Positions 28,796 through 39,352 of a DNA stretch of 64,000 bases are shown here, one piece after another. The DNA is from Haliclona indistincta (taxonomy: Eukaryota > Porifera > Demospongiae > Haplosclerida > Chalinidae), in contig OZ024785.1 in the NCBI GenBank assembly GCA_964017065.1, positions 14,029,592 through 14,093,591 of the forward strand. The letters run 5' to 3'. How positions within the stretch are numbered: position 1 is the stretch's first letter; every line of letters begins with the position of its first letter. The notes under the pieces were generated by a model. That model searched no databases, was not told the DNA's origin, and saw only the letters and a list, made by a program, of their open reading frames with translations. The translations under genes and the position numbers were made by a program.

Positions 28796-31171
28796 ATGTT
28801 CTCGTGTACAAGAAAAGACAAGCGTCTTTCTTCAGCAAGAAAGAGACTGATGAGCCAACTGGGAAAAAGGAAAGGAAAGGGTGGGACTTCTTCAGAGGAA
28901 CAGTCTGCAACTCGCGAGCAAAATCAACCGAAAACTGCAGATGCAACAGGCCTAGGAGAACCCATGTCGACGCGGTATGGATATCAAGAATCATCTGAGA
29001 CCGAGGAGGACGATATTAGTACTTCATCACTGACCGGCACAAAGGTAGGTGACTCGCTGCATGATGATGATAGTGGTGATCAAGAGGGTTCTGTACACCC
29101 AAGCAGTGAGTCTGAGTATTTCCCCACACCTGAGAAGCGACGGCGTGTTGCCATTATGCAGCAGCCAGTTGAACCTGTTTCTCTGGGCAAGGGAATGTTT
29201 GTGTGTCTCTCTTCACAGGTGTCAAAATTTTTAGATCAGGTCAATGCTAACATGGCATGCCGTACCCCAGGGTGTAGTGGTATGTATGTTCCAGTCAGAG
29301 TAGTGTGTGAGGGGCTGGGTGGGGGGTTGAAGGTAGAGATTGCTTGTAATGGGTGTAAGATACGTAGATTGACTTTTGACAGTTCCCCTATAGTAGAATC
29401 ATCTCGCCGTACAATAGTCAGCCTCGCTCTACAGGTAGCATTTTATGCTTCAGGATGCACACATGCTCAGTACTATCGCATACTGAAACAGTCACTAGGT
29501 GTTCAGGCTGTCACATGTAAACCATACTGTGAAATGATCAAGCTTGTGTTTCCCCATGTGATTGATATGTTAGGGGAAATGGGCACTGAGGCAATAGATG
29601 ACATGAAAGCATTACCACCTGAAGAAATAGGTAGCATGCAGCGTGCAATAGTAACAGGTGATGGTACATGGCTAACAAGAGGTCACTTCAGTAAGAATCA
29701 CACATACACTATACGTAACTACATGACTGGCGCTCTGTTGTATGTAGTACATGTGTGTATGAGAGGAGAGGATAATTTAGTAGAGGGTGAGTTGTATAAG
29801 GGTACAGCTAAATCAGCTGAAGGGTATGCTGCTGATGAAGCCTTTGGTATGGCAAAGGATGATGGTATGCATGTAGAGGTGCAGTGGCAGGATGCTGACT
29901 CCTCCTCGTCAGCTTCCTTTCGTAAACACTATCCTGATGAAACCAAGTCACATATCATGCTTTGTGCTGGTCATGTCGGTCGTTGCCACACGAAGGCACT
30001 TACCAAACTGTCGCAAAAGAAGAGCTTTACTAAACGATACATAAACAAGCATAAGGAGAGCTTTCCTGAGGTAGGGACAGTGAAATGTTGTTGTGAGGGT
30101 GGTAATCATAGCCAGGGCTGTGGCTGCATGTCAGATGGCTTTTTGCGACAGGCTCGCATCAATTTCTTTTGTTGCCTTGTGCAGTCAGGAAAGGATCCGG
30201 ATGCTTTTGCTAAACGGCTTTGTGACCTAGGTAAGTATCATGCGCGCAATATTCACAGCTGGGAGGGTGGTAGCTGTGATTTTCATTGTGAAAAGAGGTG
30301 TACTTGTGGTAATTGTGAGGAAGACGAGGTAGAGTGTGAAGGTAGGGAGTATGCCACTAAAAACCCACTCACCTGCCCTCTACATGCACTAGCCTATGAG
30401 ATAGAGTGTAATATTAGAGCAGCACGGTCAGATAATGTCATACACCCTGAGCTTGGTAAGGGCCACTCTAATTTGTGCGAGGGATCCCATAATGTGTTGA
30501 TAAGATTTAGATCTAAAGATCTTCACCTCCACCGCCTACATTATATCACATCCACCAATCTGGGACTGTGTCAAAGCAACATGACCTACCTGACAGGTAA
30601 GAAGGGCACAGGATACCACTGGCTGCTGGATCTGTTTGGACGACTCAAGCTACCAATACTGGATGGGATGCAGGAAGCACTGGAGCAGGCAAACAAGAAT
30701 AGGAAGATAAAACTAGGGAAGTTGAGAAGTGAAGAGTCAAAGAAGAAGAGGATCAAGTGGAAGAATGCACGGGACTTGGAACAAGAAGAGAGGAAGCGAT
30801 GGGTTAAGCGACAGGAAATAAGGCATGACTATGGAGAGGGGGATGGTGACGATGACCCTGAAGTTGATGACTCAACAGGTGCTAGGGAACTTCTTGGTAA
30901 CTCCTCAGTGTCTGGGCCCGATAGAGCTGTCATCATTGCTAGTAAAAAGAAGTGTAAGTGTGGGTCTAAAACTCATTTACGAACTAGTCACAGAGAGTGT
31001 CCTATGAATAAGAATAAAGAGCATGGGGATGGCAGTGTAGACTCAATAGGTAACTCTACAAGATCTCAGCAAGATGTTACTACAAAAAAGTGCAAATGTG
31101 GTTCTACTTTTCACCTTCGTACTAGCCATCGAGACTGTCCCATGAATAAAGGTAAGACATCAGGTAAGTAA
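28796..31171 (+). CDS. Mutator-like (MULE-type) transposase, intact frame
   Basis: Taking the ATG at 28796 (MFSCTRKDKR), 791 residues without introns or stops. N-terminal 150 residues are basic then acidic, ending SSESEYFPTPEKRRR. A Cys pair region follows (CRTPGCSGMY, ACNGCKIRR). The catalytic core has VTGDGTWLTRGHFSKNHTY (first D), then VQWQDADSSSSASFRKHYPD (second D), AGHVGRCHTKALTKLS, and SNLCEGSHNVLIRFRSKDLH (candidate E). This agrees with the Mutator-like transposase domain of animal genomes (established family, assigned by motif). Two C-terminal zinc-knuckle-like repeats follow: CKCGSKTHLRTSHRECPMN and CKCGSTFHLRTSHRDCPMN. The transposase would cut and rejoin element ends in the nucleus. 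No frameshift, so it may be active. Confidence 0.8.
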   Translation: MFSCTRKDKRLSSARKRLMSQLGKRKGKGGTSSEEQSATREQNQPKTADATGLGEPMSTRYGYQESSETEEDDISTSSLTGTKVGDSLHDDDSGDQEGSVHPSSESEYFPTPEKRRRVAIMQQPVEPVSLGKGMFVCLSSQVSKFLDQVNANMACRTPGCSGMYVPVRVVCEGLGGGLKVEIACNGCKIRRLTFDSSPIVESSRRTIVSLALQVAFYASGCTHAQYYRILKQSLGVQAVTCKPYCEMIKLVFPHVIDMLGEMGTEAIDDMKALPPEEIGSMQRAIVTGDGTWLTRGHFSKNHTYTIRNYMTGALLYVVHVCMRGEDNLVEGELYKGTAKSAEGYAADEAFGMAKDDGMHVEVQWQDADSSSSASFRKHYPDETKSHIMLCAGHVGRCHTKALTKLSQKKSFTKRYINKHKESFPEVGTVKCCCEGGNHSQGCGCMSDGFLRQARINFFCCLVQSGKDPDAFAKRLCDLGKYHARNIHSWEGGSCDFHCEKRCTCGNCEEDEVECEGREYATKNPLTCPLHALAYEIECNIRAARSDNVIHPELGKGHSNLCEGSHNVLIRFRSKDLHLHRLHYITSTNLGLCQSNMTYLTGKKGTGYHWLLDLFGRLKLPILDGMQEALEQANKNRKIKLGKLRSEESKKKRIKWKNARDLEQEERKRWVKRQEIRHDYGEGDGDDDPEVDDSTGARELLGNSSVSGPDRAVIIASKKKCKCGSKTHLRTSHRECPMNKNKEHGDGSVDSIGNSTRSQQDVTTKKCKCGSTFHLRTSHRDCPMNKGKTSGK

Positions 31172-31702
31172 TTCTTATTTGTATGTGCAACTTACCAGGC
31201 ACTCATGGTAAAAGTTGCATACTGTACACAATAGAACAACCTGTACTGCAAACTATTTTCGTAACTGTTTACAATAAGTTATGTCAGTGTACTCTATTTG
31301 CAGCAGACAACCCTGTATTTAAAAGAGGTATAGTCAAACTATTAGTTGATTACATGTACCTATGTCACTATAGGTCATTCTTACCTAACTGGTATGGTTG
31401 CAGCCTTTTATTATTGAACTGAACTGCTGTAATGAGTTATTAAAATAATTTTTATAGACAAATAACCACAAATAATATTCATATATTTGATCATTATTCA
31501 TTACACTCAGAAGTTGACATGAAGTGTATAGTGAAGTCAATCTTTGTCAACTTGATGGTAGAAATCTTTAGACACAATATATTTGAAATAGTGCATTGCA
31601 CTCAATCAAAAATGCAATGGAAATATTGTGTATGCCATTGTCTATCAGAATTTGTCGTTTATTATTGATAAATAAATGGTCAAAAATAACCTCCTCTCCT
31701 AC
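31172..31702. other. No gene seen
   Basis: AT-rich spacer; terminal repeats of the Mutator-like element were not found. Confidence 0.4.
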
Positions 31703-33830
31703 CTTAATATGACTTGCTACAGCTCTGGAAAGAGGCTTTAAGTCTTTAAAGTACCGTGTCAAAAATCTTGCAACCATCACAATCAAATTTGATCTCATAG
31801 AAGAAATGTCTGTAGCATCTGGAAGAAGAGAAACAGAAGGTAGAGAGGAAATACTTGCTATGCGCCCATGTTGACTTAATGTAGGATCTGTAGTACAGCT
31901 GCTTCCTGCTAGAATGCTGTACAAGTGTAAGAGAGATCTATGATGATCAGACCGCATATCTCGGACAGACCGGTGTTTATCAACGTTGTCTCCCCAAAAC
32001 ATAAAAGGTGTACCAGTAACTAACCACTGTGATAACGGAAGAGTGTGTAAACTAGCGATTTCATCGAGTAATACCAGAGTTGCTGGATAGCTTACACAAA
32101 TTCCCACTTGATTCAAGCGAGAGTATACCTGAATGATTATACAGAAGGTAAAATTAAACTAGAATAGCAATACATTACAAACACATACCTGTTTCTCAAC
32201 ATGTGACTGATACAAGAGCATAGAAATGATCGATTGTACACCGCACATTTCACGATTTCTCTCCTTAAGAAGGATAGCCATACTCATACACAATCCTGGG
32301 TGATGAGCACTTGCCACTTTCAGCTTGTTGCGATGATCGCTGTGACTTACGGTAGTTGATAAAAGGCAAAACAAAGTTGGTGCATGTAGCGACATCTCGT
32401 CAACCAATTAAACGTTGACATGGTCTTAACCAAACTTTTCGGAAAAGTGAAGCATTGTTTCGTCTACATAAAACTGAGCACTCAGAGTCAACAACTCCAG
32501 CAATTAGCTTAATCACGACATCAGCTAACTGTTTGTTCTTAAGAATTGCTTTACCTATACTGAGTAGGTTGCCTCCAGCTACAGCATTTTTAAGTTCAGT
32601 CAATGTGTCACATTGTGATACTGTGCTAGCAGCAGTGGGCTGGTGTGAAGACGCAGAACAAGTACTTTCAGTGAGAGAGTGAGGGTTTGAAGTACCAGTT
32701 GACGATATAGGATGTGTAGTCTCAATCAAAGAGCGAGATGCTATAGCTGATGTAAGACATTAACAAATACAGTGGGAGTATGACCAGCAGCCAAGGAGTC
32801 AAACAATGAAGAGGAAGAGTTACCAATAGCTGAAGTGTTAATCAAGTGGCTAACAGCTGTGGAGTTATAGCTAGCAGCTGACTGATGTAAGGGGTTAGAA
32901 AGAGAATAATCAGAATTAACCAATGAAGAATGAGCAACTGATTGGTTGAAGGAGTTGGTTGAACACTAAGGTATGGTCACTGCATGCATGTGATTCCAAA
33001 TCAACACTTTGTTTCCTTCAAATCAGAACACTACTACTGAGTCCAAAATTCCAAATACCAAATCCAGACTAAAGAGATTTCACTGAATACACCACACAAT
33101 GATACTCATTACCCTATACAAAAGTTGATAGATACCTTTGGTTTTGGAGCAGCTAGTCGTAGATGATGAGGAACTCGAGCTGGAGCTGCCGGCAGCACCG
33201 GAGCCACCGGAGCCTGGGCTACCGGCAGCACCGGAACCTGAGCTACCGGCGCCACCGGAGCCTGGGCTACCGGCAGCACCGGAGCCTGGGCTACCGGCGC
33301 CACCGGAGCCTGGGCTACCGGCAGCACCGGAGCCTGGGCTACCGGCGCCACCGGAGCTAAGGCTACCGGCAGCACCGGAGTCTGGGCTACCGGGACCACT
33401 GGAGCCTGAGTTGACGGTACCGGCAGCACCGGAGCTCCGGCTACCGGCGCCACCGGAGCTTCAGTTGAGGTTACCGGCACCGCCCGAGATTGACTGCTTG
33501 TGGCAACAGACTGCAGCTGGCCAGGCTGTGGCATGCTAGATCCAGAGGGGCCAGCAGATTGACTCCTTAATGCAGCACTAGAGTGCGGTGTACTTGTTAA
33601 CTGAAGAGTTTTACATTAAATTAATAATTATTTAGGAAACTGAAACTAACCAATGATGTCGATGACCCAAGTAAATCCTGTGTCAAATAACAATAGATAA
33701 TCATATCAAGTACTGACATTAATTTTACTCACTGAATTATCCGAACTAGAACTGAAGCAATCGAAGGTTCCTGAATTAGGGAGACACGGTAGTGTCTCCC
33801 TATGTAGGGATGAACGAGAAAACAAGATGG
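31703..33830 (-). pseudogene. Decayed DUF6589-type transposase gene
   Basis: Minus-strand exons parallel the intact gene at 53966-57474. 32128-31703 has WGDNVDKHRSVRDMRSDHHR (the intact copy has GDNVDLRVHVRHQ and DHDHHWFNMYA). 32400-32189 has SMAILLKERNREMCGVQSII and YQSHVEKQ (intact: AAVLLKQRCEGMSALQHII, HGNASKQ). 32680-32400 has LKNAVAGGNLLSIGKAILKN. Between the last two, homologous pieces fall in three different frames, so at least two frameshifts are present. The C-terminal half with GDQLT and the SPRRAH region is missing. Upstream exons at about 33100-33830 encode Ser-rich and VAPVAQAP-type repeats that probably formed its N-terminus. No helicase gene accompanies this copy. Confidence 0.6.
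33109..33534 (-). CDS. Val/Ala/Pro-repeat exon
   Basis: An open minus-strand exon ending in a GTATCTATC donor. It encodes repeated APVAPVAQAPVLPVAQ units and ends HHLRLAAPKPK. The DNA is a GC-rich minisatellite with 30-bp half-units alternating ggctaccggcagcaccgg and ggctaccggcgccaccgg (33184-33480), in strong contrast to the AT-rich flanks. It probably belongs to the decayed transposase gene downstream, as a disordered linker. Confidence 0.5.
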   Translation of the reverse strand: MPQPGQLQSVATSSQSRAVPVTSTEAPVAPVAGAPVLPVPSTQAPVVPVAQTPVLPVALAPVAPVAQAPVLPVAQAPVAPVAQAPVLPVAQAPVAPVAQVPVLPVAQAPVAPVLPAAPARVPHHLRLAAPKPKVSINFCIG

Positions 33831-34021
33831 CGGCTACATACAATGTATTAGCGTTCAAGCGCTGATATTTCGCCTGGTGTTGAATTTTAGACGTCTTTAG
33901 ACACTTAGATCTGCTCTCTGGCGTTGCCCCATCTTACAGTAGCAAGGAGATTGCTCGAAATTGTTACTAAAGTGACGAACCTGTAAACGGTGAAAATCGA
34001 GTTTCGTCATCTTCGTTTTCT

Positions 34022-34070
<49 letters not shown>

Positions 34071-34667
34071 TTTCTTCAACTCGCCTAGCGCCTTTACGCG
34101 AGCAGTGCCGAGACCAAAATATCCACGAACAGTCGTGAAATTCTCCTGGCATGTGCCTTTTGAGCTTTGTTTTTAGCGTAACGGCGATCTAAGTTCCGCG
34201 ATTTCTCGATCGTGATCCATTGTCAGCTTAGTGTTAGACGCCATTATTGTGATTGCGCAATACGCACGTGACCAATTAGCAATGGGTAGTGCACGTGACC
34301 AAGCAGCTAAAGTATCGCTGCGCCGTGTGGATGATTGGATCACTATCACGGAGAACACACACCCGGCATTTGTCTGGAGTCTTCGAAGAACGGTAAGCTC
34401 GTGTAGGATCGCCATTCTGCACTTGCCAGATAGTTATAACCGCCGTGTAGATCTACAAGCAAGTGTGGGCGGGGCTCGTATGCACTGCATACATGCGTAG
34501 GCGACTAGGCAGACCTGATACTAGGCAGACCTGATATATGATTTTAGCTACAAGTTTAAGAAAAGCCATCAACAACAGGAATACTAAACTAATGATGGAA
34601 ACAAAGACTTCTCCGTACATGCATGATATTGAACTGCACTTCACTAAAAAGAAAAAAGGACACAAAC
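33831..34667. other. Old repeat with (TTTC)n; no gene
   Basis: A 10-bp-arm hairpin (agggagacac / gtgtctccct) lies at 33778-33801. It is followed by gtagggatgaacgag..aagatggcggct, and 200 bp later by a pure (TTTC)n run at about 34019-34068 and gcctagcgc. The same order (gtagggatgacctcg, aagatggtggct, then a CTT-rich run, then gcctagcgc) occurs at 40806-41205, so this is a dispersed repeat family. Confidence 0.5.
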
Positions 34668-35057
34668 AAGAAATTAAAAAGATTTCTATCGAAATCAAAA
34701 GGATGTAGTGATGAAGAAATCTACCACTGGTTCACAATGTAAACCAACAAGGAACAAGCATAGAATGGTAACACGATTGACTTGCTAACAGACCATAGAT
34801 CCCTACATCTGTGGCTGTACATAAGATCAATATTTTGTCACAAGCTGAATTCTATTCAAAGTGTCAGTCAACAGTAAATAGCTTAACTAGCTATAGTCTG
34901 GCCACAGCAGCCACTGATGTAGGGATCTATGGTCTGTTAGCAAGTCAATCGTGTTACCATTCTATGCTTGTTCCTTGTTGGTTTACATTGTGAACCAGTG
35001 GTAGATTTCTTCATCACTACATCCTTTTGATTTCGATAGAAATCTTTTTAATTTCTT
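34668..35057. mobile_element. 390-bp foldback element with 149-bp arms
   Basis: Left arm 34668-34817 and right arm 34909-35057 are inverted copies with, by eye, one mismatch, around a loop of about 91 bp. The inner arm edge reads ccctacatctgtggct on the left and agccactgatgtaggg on the right. No coding capacity. It may be a foldback MITE; the high arm identity suggests youth or gene conversion between arms. Confidence 0.9.
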
Positions 35058-35747
35058 TATATTGGAAGTAAAGGAACAATAAATCAACAAAAGCTCTATG
35101 GATCAAGATGCATGTATGCATGCATTTACAAAATTAGGCAACAACAGAAACATCCAAGCATGCTGCAGATCCATGGATAGAAACAAAAATCAATAGCTAA
35201 AAGATAATACCTATACTGTATACTGAGTTCTTCAATGAGCATGCAATAAAGTCTAGATTGCCAACAACAACAATTATAATTATTCAATAATGCAAGACTA
35301 GTATCTATATTCTAGGTATAGGTTAGAGACAGAGGCCAAGTAATCTACGCAGTATAAAAACCCGAGAGGAATCAATATAGAACCCGAGCAGAGTAGCGTG
35401 AAGGTTTCTATACTGCCACATAACACGTTGGCCAGCTGAGGTTTCTAACCGGCTTAGAGTATGTACCCAACAAGGAATTTTTGACGCTGTTGCGCAGATA
35501 TTTTGAAGAACACTGCGATGGGGAACACGAGCGAGTTTAGTTTGCGTACCATAATCTATTTATAGTACTAACTTCTCGATATCCCGAGAAATACTAATAA
35601 GCTTCGTATAAAGCTTGGAGCGCCATGACTCGGAGGAAGTTACGACGCACCGAAAACAAAGGCTCATTTTGTAGCGCTAAGATGCCAGAAGCTGAAAACA
35701 CACGCACCGTCTCTCAAATATTGTACGCCCATACTGTTTATACTCAC
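35058..35747. other. No gene confirmed
   Basis: May contain downstream exons of the gene at 35748-36014, but none is recognisable. Confidence 0.35.
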
Positions 35748-36014
35748 CATTTTGAATTTCTCTCTGTACTTCAGCCTCGGTTGACTGCCGCCCGCGGGTA
35801 GTACAGCCGCGGCTGCTGGAGGTTGTCCTTTTCGCCACTATAATGATAACAAAGATAAATCTTTTTCCCGGTAACATTATATAAACAACTTACTATAGTA
35901 TTTTGTCTGCTCACGAGGACACAGCCTTGTCAATCCGATGTCAGAGTCACTAAACCACGCCACATCCAAAAACGCGTGATTCAGTGTTGCGCATTCGCAC
36001 TTGTGAAAGACCAT
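35748..36014 (-). CDS. 5' part of a small gene, two exons seen
   Basis: Exon 1 (36014-35894) starts ATGGTCTTTCACAAG and encodes MVFHKCECATLNHAFLDVAW, then FSDSDIGLTRLCPREQTKYY. A 56-bp intron (GTAAGT, TTATAG) joins in phase to exon 2 (35837-35748), which encodes AKRTTSSSRGCTTRGRQSTE and AEVQREIQNG and ends in a GTGAGTAT donor. Later exons are not visible. The N-terminus has a CxC pair and then a basic region. Not recognised; probably a host gene or a transposon N-terminal module. Confidence 0.5.
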
Positions 36015-36450
36015 AGCAGTACCGGTTGCCCGTTATTATAGGTAATCTTGGTCCTCCGGGATGAAAATTTCCTTTGCCGTGTGCCAATATACTACGGAAG
36101 CTCGGAGCCAAACATTTCACTTTCCAAATTCCATTTTGTAAAAATTACGGTAAAACACGGCAAAAACTGTAGAGCACACGTTGAAAGATGCATGTTTAAC
36201 TAGAACTAGTAACCATGCAGAGAGCGGTTGTAACTCATTCCAGGCTTCCGGCCCTGCATGCATGGTAGCCTGTGTTTCCGCGGCGAGCCGGCCTGAGCGA
36301 GTACACCGCTCATCTGACATAGTCACTGGGTCACTGTATCTGCGGTTGAGATGCACACGTTATAATAACGATTATTTATTAATTTTTTATTCACAGTCGT
36401 ACAGTGAAAGCCGCTCAGTGGCACGGATCCGTTACAGTACATCGTATTAG
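36015..36450. other. No gene seen
   Basis: GC-richer patch without a convincing exon; possibly the promoter region of the gene to its left. Confidence 0.35.
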
Positions 36451-36800
36451 AACATCTTTCTTCCCAGTTGGAAGCGCGGGTTGCCACGGCTGCTCTGGAT
36501 GTCACTGTTAGGTTGCCGAGGCCCGCAAAGTTGCTGCTCATGACTCTCTCTCTGCCGTGAAGAAGGGACTGATTTAGTATTTTATCATGGCCCTCTCGCA
36601 GTGGATGAGGCCTCTGGGTGCACTGGCTGAGGCTCTCAGGCTTGCTCGACAATAAAAGCAATTGCCCGCATGAGAGACTCTCGTCAGTCTCCGAGTCACC
36701 AACTCATCACTTCTTATCTTCCAGAAACTTTGTTATTTTGTGGAGATGCAATGCTTCTATGTGGGTGTCCCATTGCAGGTCTCTGGACTGTCTTGCTTAG
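36450..36800 (+). pseudogene. Degenerate non-LTR retrotransposon C-terminus
   Basis: Plus-strand pieces in several frames: LEARVATAALDVTV (compare SPAALDVTVIS in 38205-37126) and NFVILWRCNASMWVSHC (compare SISLWRGNASMWLN). Stops and frameshifts separate them. A tail ttagttagttaattt with TTA-rich DNA follows. It is an inverted, decayed relative of the minus-strand copy next to it, so the two fragments lie tail to tail. Confidence 0.6.
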
Positions 36801-37125
36801 TTAGGTTAGTTTTTTAGTATTTCTACCTTTAGTTAGTTAATTTCGTTGTAAATATTGCCACTTTCATTATTATATTATTATTATCAACAGAAAACAAAAC
36901 ATAACATAGATGAATGATTATACCTGACTGAATAATAAATATTGATAGATAAGTGATAAATGATGCAATATAAGGCATATAATTATGGCAATGAACAAGC
37001 AATAATACAATAATATAAGTGACTTGAGTTGAAAGTTTGAGACTATCATGCATAAGTAAAAAAAAAAGAAATAAAGAAAAAACCAATGAATAGATGATGA
37101 TAAAAAGTTAGAACAGTACCTCGAA

Positions 37126-38205
37126 TTACTCAATGCCATCTAAGTAGGGAAGAGGAGCAGAAGAGCTGTTGAGCCACATTGAAGCATTTCCCCTCCACAA
37201 ACTGATAGATAGACGCTGAAAGAGATGGTGAATTGACACACTGGGAAGATTATCCAAACGAGCAGCCTGCCGATGACCAATCTCTTTGAGTATCAACGCA
37301 GCACCAGTACTCCAACCACCTAGTGTCTCAACTGGTAGAGGAAAAAACTGAATGCCAGCTTGTCGGCAGCGCAAATCGTGGATTGAAATTTTCCTGTCGG
37401 CTGCTACTTGCAAAGCATGGCCTTGAGTTATAGCAGATTCAGCTAAGGTCAGTTGCTGCATAGGAGAAATCACTGTTACGTCAAGTGCGGCAGGGGAGCC
37501 ATGATTCCACGAAGGCAGGAAGATATCAGCGGGACGAGCATTTGAGTTGTTGAGTAGGTAGGGAGCTTCCAACTTTGGAGATAACGCAGCTAGTCTGGCA
37601 GCTGAGAAAATGACATCACGTAAGGTATTGTGTCTCGCAATCTTCTCACCATGCCCAAGACATGAAAGATGATGATCACCAAAAGGGTCAATATGACGGC
37701 TACATCGTGCACAGGGGCCCTCTGAAAAGAGGCGAATGCCTAACCAATAGTGAAGAGAGACACGATACTCCTGATCCAACATGTGCAGCCCAAGTGCCCT
37801 TGAAGGGATAACTGAAAGCCAGTCTCCAGCATGTTGAATAGAAGAGGAGAGAGCGAGAGCACGTGAGCGACTGTCAGGGGCGGAGTCAACGAGCCTCTTT
37901 AGAGAGGCCTGATTAATAGCAAAGGATAGAGCTCTTTGGGTGACAGGAACATCTATTTCAGCAACTGACAGCCAATGATCTTTCTCTGCATGCAATGCCA
38001 CCAGTTGAGTATACGGAGTAAATGACGGCGAGAGCGAAATGGCTGAAGAAGAATTAACAATGTCGGAAGCCATATCAGCACATAAAGTGACAGAGCTGAA
38101 GTATGCTGCTCGAGAGTGAAGAGAAGTACAGCGAAGGTTAAGACCACCCATTGAAACAGGAAGGGTAGCTTTGAGCCAGCACCAGGGAGAGACCGGTGTA
38201 CCCAA
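37126..38205 (-). CDS. Non-LTR retrotransposon C-terminal endonuclease-like domain, 5'-truncated
   Basis: A 359-codon open minus-strand frame that begins at a (TTA)n tract, so the 5' part, including any RT, is missing. It contains GGLNLRCTSLHSRAAYFSS, a Cys-His knuckle CARCSRHIDPFGDHHLSCLG, and then RHNTLRDVIFSAA, NARPADIFLPSWNHG and AALDVTVISP. The RPAD...ALDVTV pattern fits a restriction-like (PD-(D/E)XK) endonuclease as found C-terminal to RT in some non-LTR elements (inference). The C-terminus is SLWRGNASMWLNSSSAPLP. No stop codons interrupt it, so the truncation may be recent. Confidence 0.6.
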   Translation of the reverse strand: MGTPVSPWCWLKATLPVSMGGLNLRCTSLHSRAAYFSSVTLCADMASDIVNSSSAISLSPSFTPYTQLVALHAEKDHWLSVAEIDVPVTQRALSFAINQASLKRLVDSAPDSRSRALALSSSIQHAGDWLSVIPSRALGLHMLDQEYRVSLHYWLGIRLFSEGPCARCSRHIDPFGDHHLSCLGHGEKIARHNTLRDVIFSAARLAALSPKLEAPYLLNNSNARPADIFLPSWNHGSPAALDVTVISPMQQLTLAESAITQGHALQVAADRKISIHDLRCRQAGIQFFPLPVETLGGWSTGAALILKEIGHRQAARLDNLPSVSIHHLFQRLSISLWRGNASMWLNSSSAPLPYLDGIE

Positions 38206-39352
38206 CAGAGCAACAAATTATTATTATTATTATTATTATTATCAACAAAACAACAGAACACAACAGAATGTAGAAGGTTGATGATATAACTGATTATAAT
38301 AATTATTATTATTATTACTTTGTTTTAGTAGTTTTAGCTTTAGTTAGTTAATTTTACTATTATTATTATTATTAATTAGTTAAAATAATAATGAACAGAT
38401 TTCACGAAACCCTCGGCGTGTTGCACATTGTAGAGTTAGCTCCTTGGTTATGGTTTGCAGAAGGAGCTTTGCAGCTAAAACCAACCTGGTTGCAATTGAA
38501 ACTGCACTGCTAACCAGAAGACAGCAAAGTGCTCACCACAAGGACAAGGTGTGACAAGTGGGCGTGACCGTGAACACTGAGTAGCTAGCCATTGCTCTTG
38601 GCTTTGATAGGCTTTTTCTTGAGATGTCTACGCACCCCCAGAGCTTTCCTGAAGTTTAGATAGAATCTACAAGTACCTAGGTAGTCAACTGTGGGCGCTT
38701 TTGCCGTCAGAGAGGTCCAAGATGGCTGTCAAGGTGAGCCAGCCATACATAACTCGAGAACGAAAGCACTTTAGCAAAATCCACGAGTCACATTGCAAGC
38801 CATTGTCGTGCTAAGCCTGTTCAGAAGTGAGCGATGGTCTCTGCAGCTCGATGGACAGAATGAATGAACGAACGAAGGAATGAGTGAGTGACAGAGCAAG
38901 TACCATCAAAAGTTCAAAGTTTATTACTGTTGCCCTCTACGGGATAATAATGACAAAAACAAGAACTAAGTAGATGAAATAAAAAAATATAGAGTCAGTC
39001 TGTGAACTTTAGACATGAGATTTTCTCAGCAAGGTTAATAAGTTCATGAAAGTTCCGTAACCCTCACGCATGCGCCGAGGGTTAATAATAATAATTATTA
39101 TTATACAACTCTGTTGTGTGTGCCAGCAGGATACAATGCAATACAATGCATATCTGCTTCAGGACAACAATGATGGCTTGCCAGATCTAAAGTGTATGCA
39201 TGTACGCCACATTGTAGTGATCTATATTCCTAGTGCATGCTGTTTGTTATACACATCTATGTATTAATATTAATAAAATTAATTTCTTGCTGATATATTT
39301 TTTTATTTTCCACTGCCTCGGAATTTCGGGTCAAGGAAATGTATAGCGTAGA
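38206..39352. other. (TTA)n tails and spacer
   Basis: (TTA)n at 38216-38241. A second tail-like segment (gttttagctttagttagttaattt followed by TTA repeats) lies at 38325-38375 and resembles 36805-36845, suggesting another retrotransposon 3' end. No gene. Confidence 0.45.

Noticed and set aside
33138..33539. Plus-strand PEPGLPAAPEP repeat protein
   Set aside because: Antisense of the VAPVAQAP exon, which has the splice donor and downstream homology.
33897..34152. KKERKKERKKE protein
   Set aside because: Translation of the (TTTC)n microsatellite.
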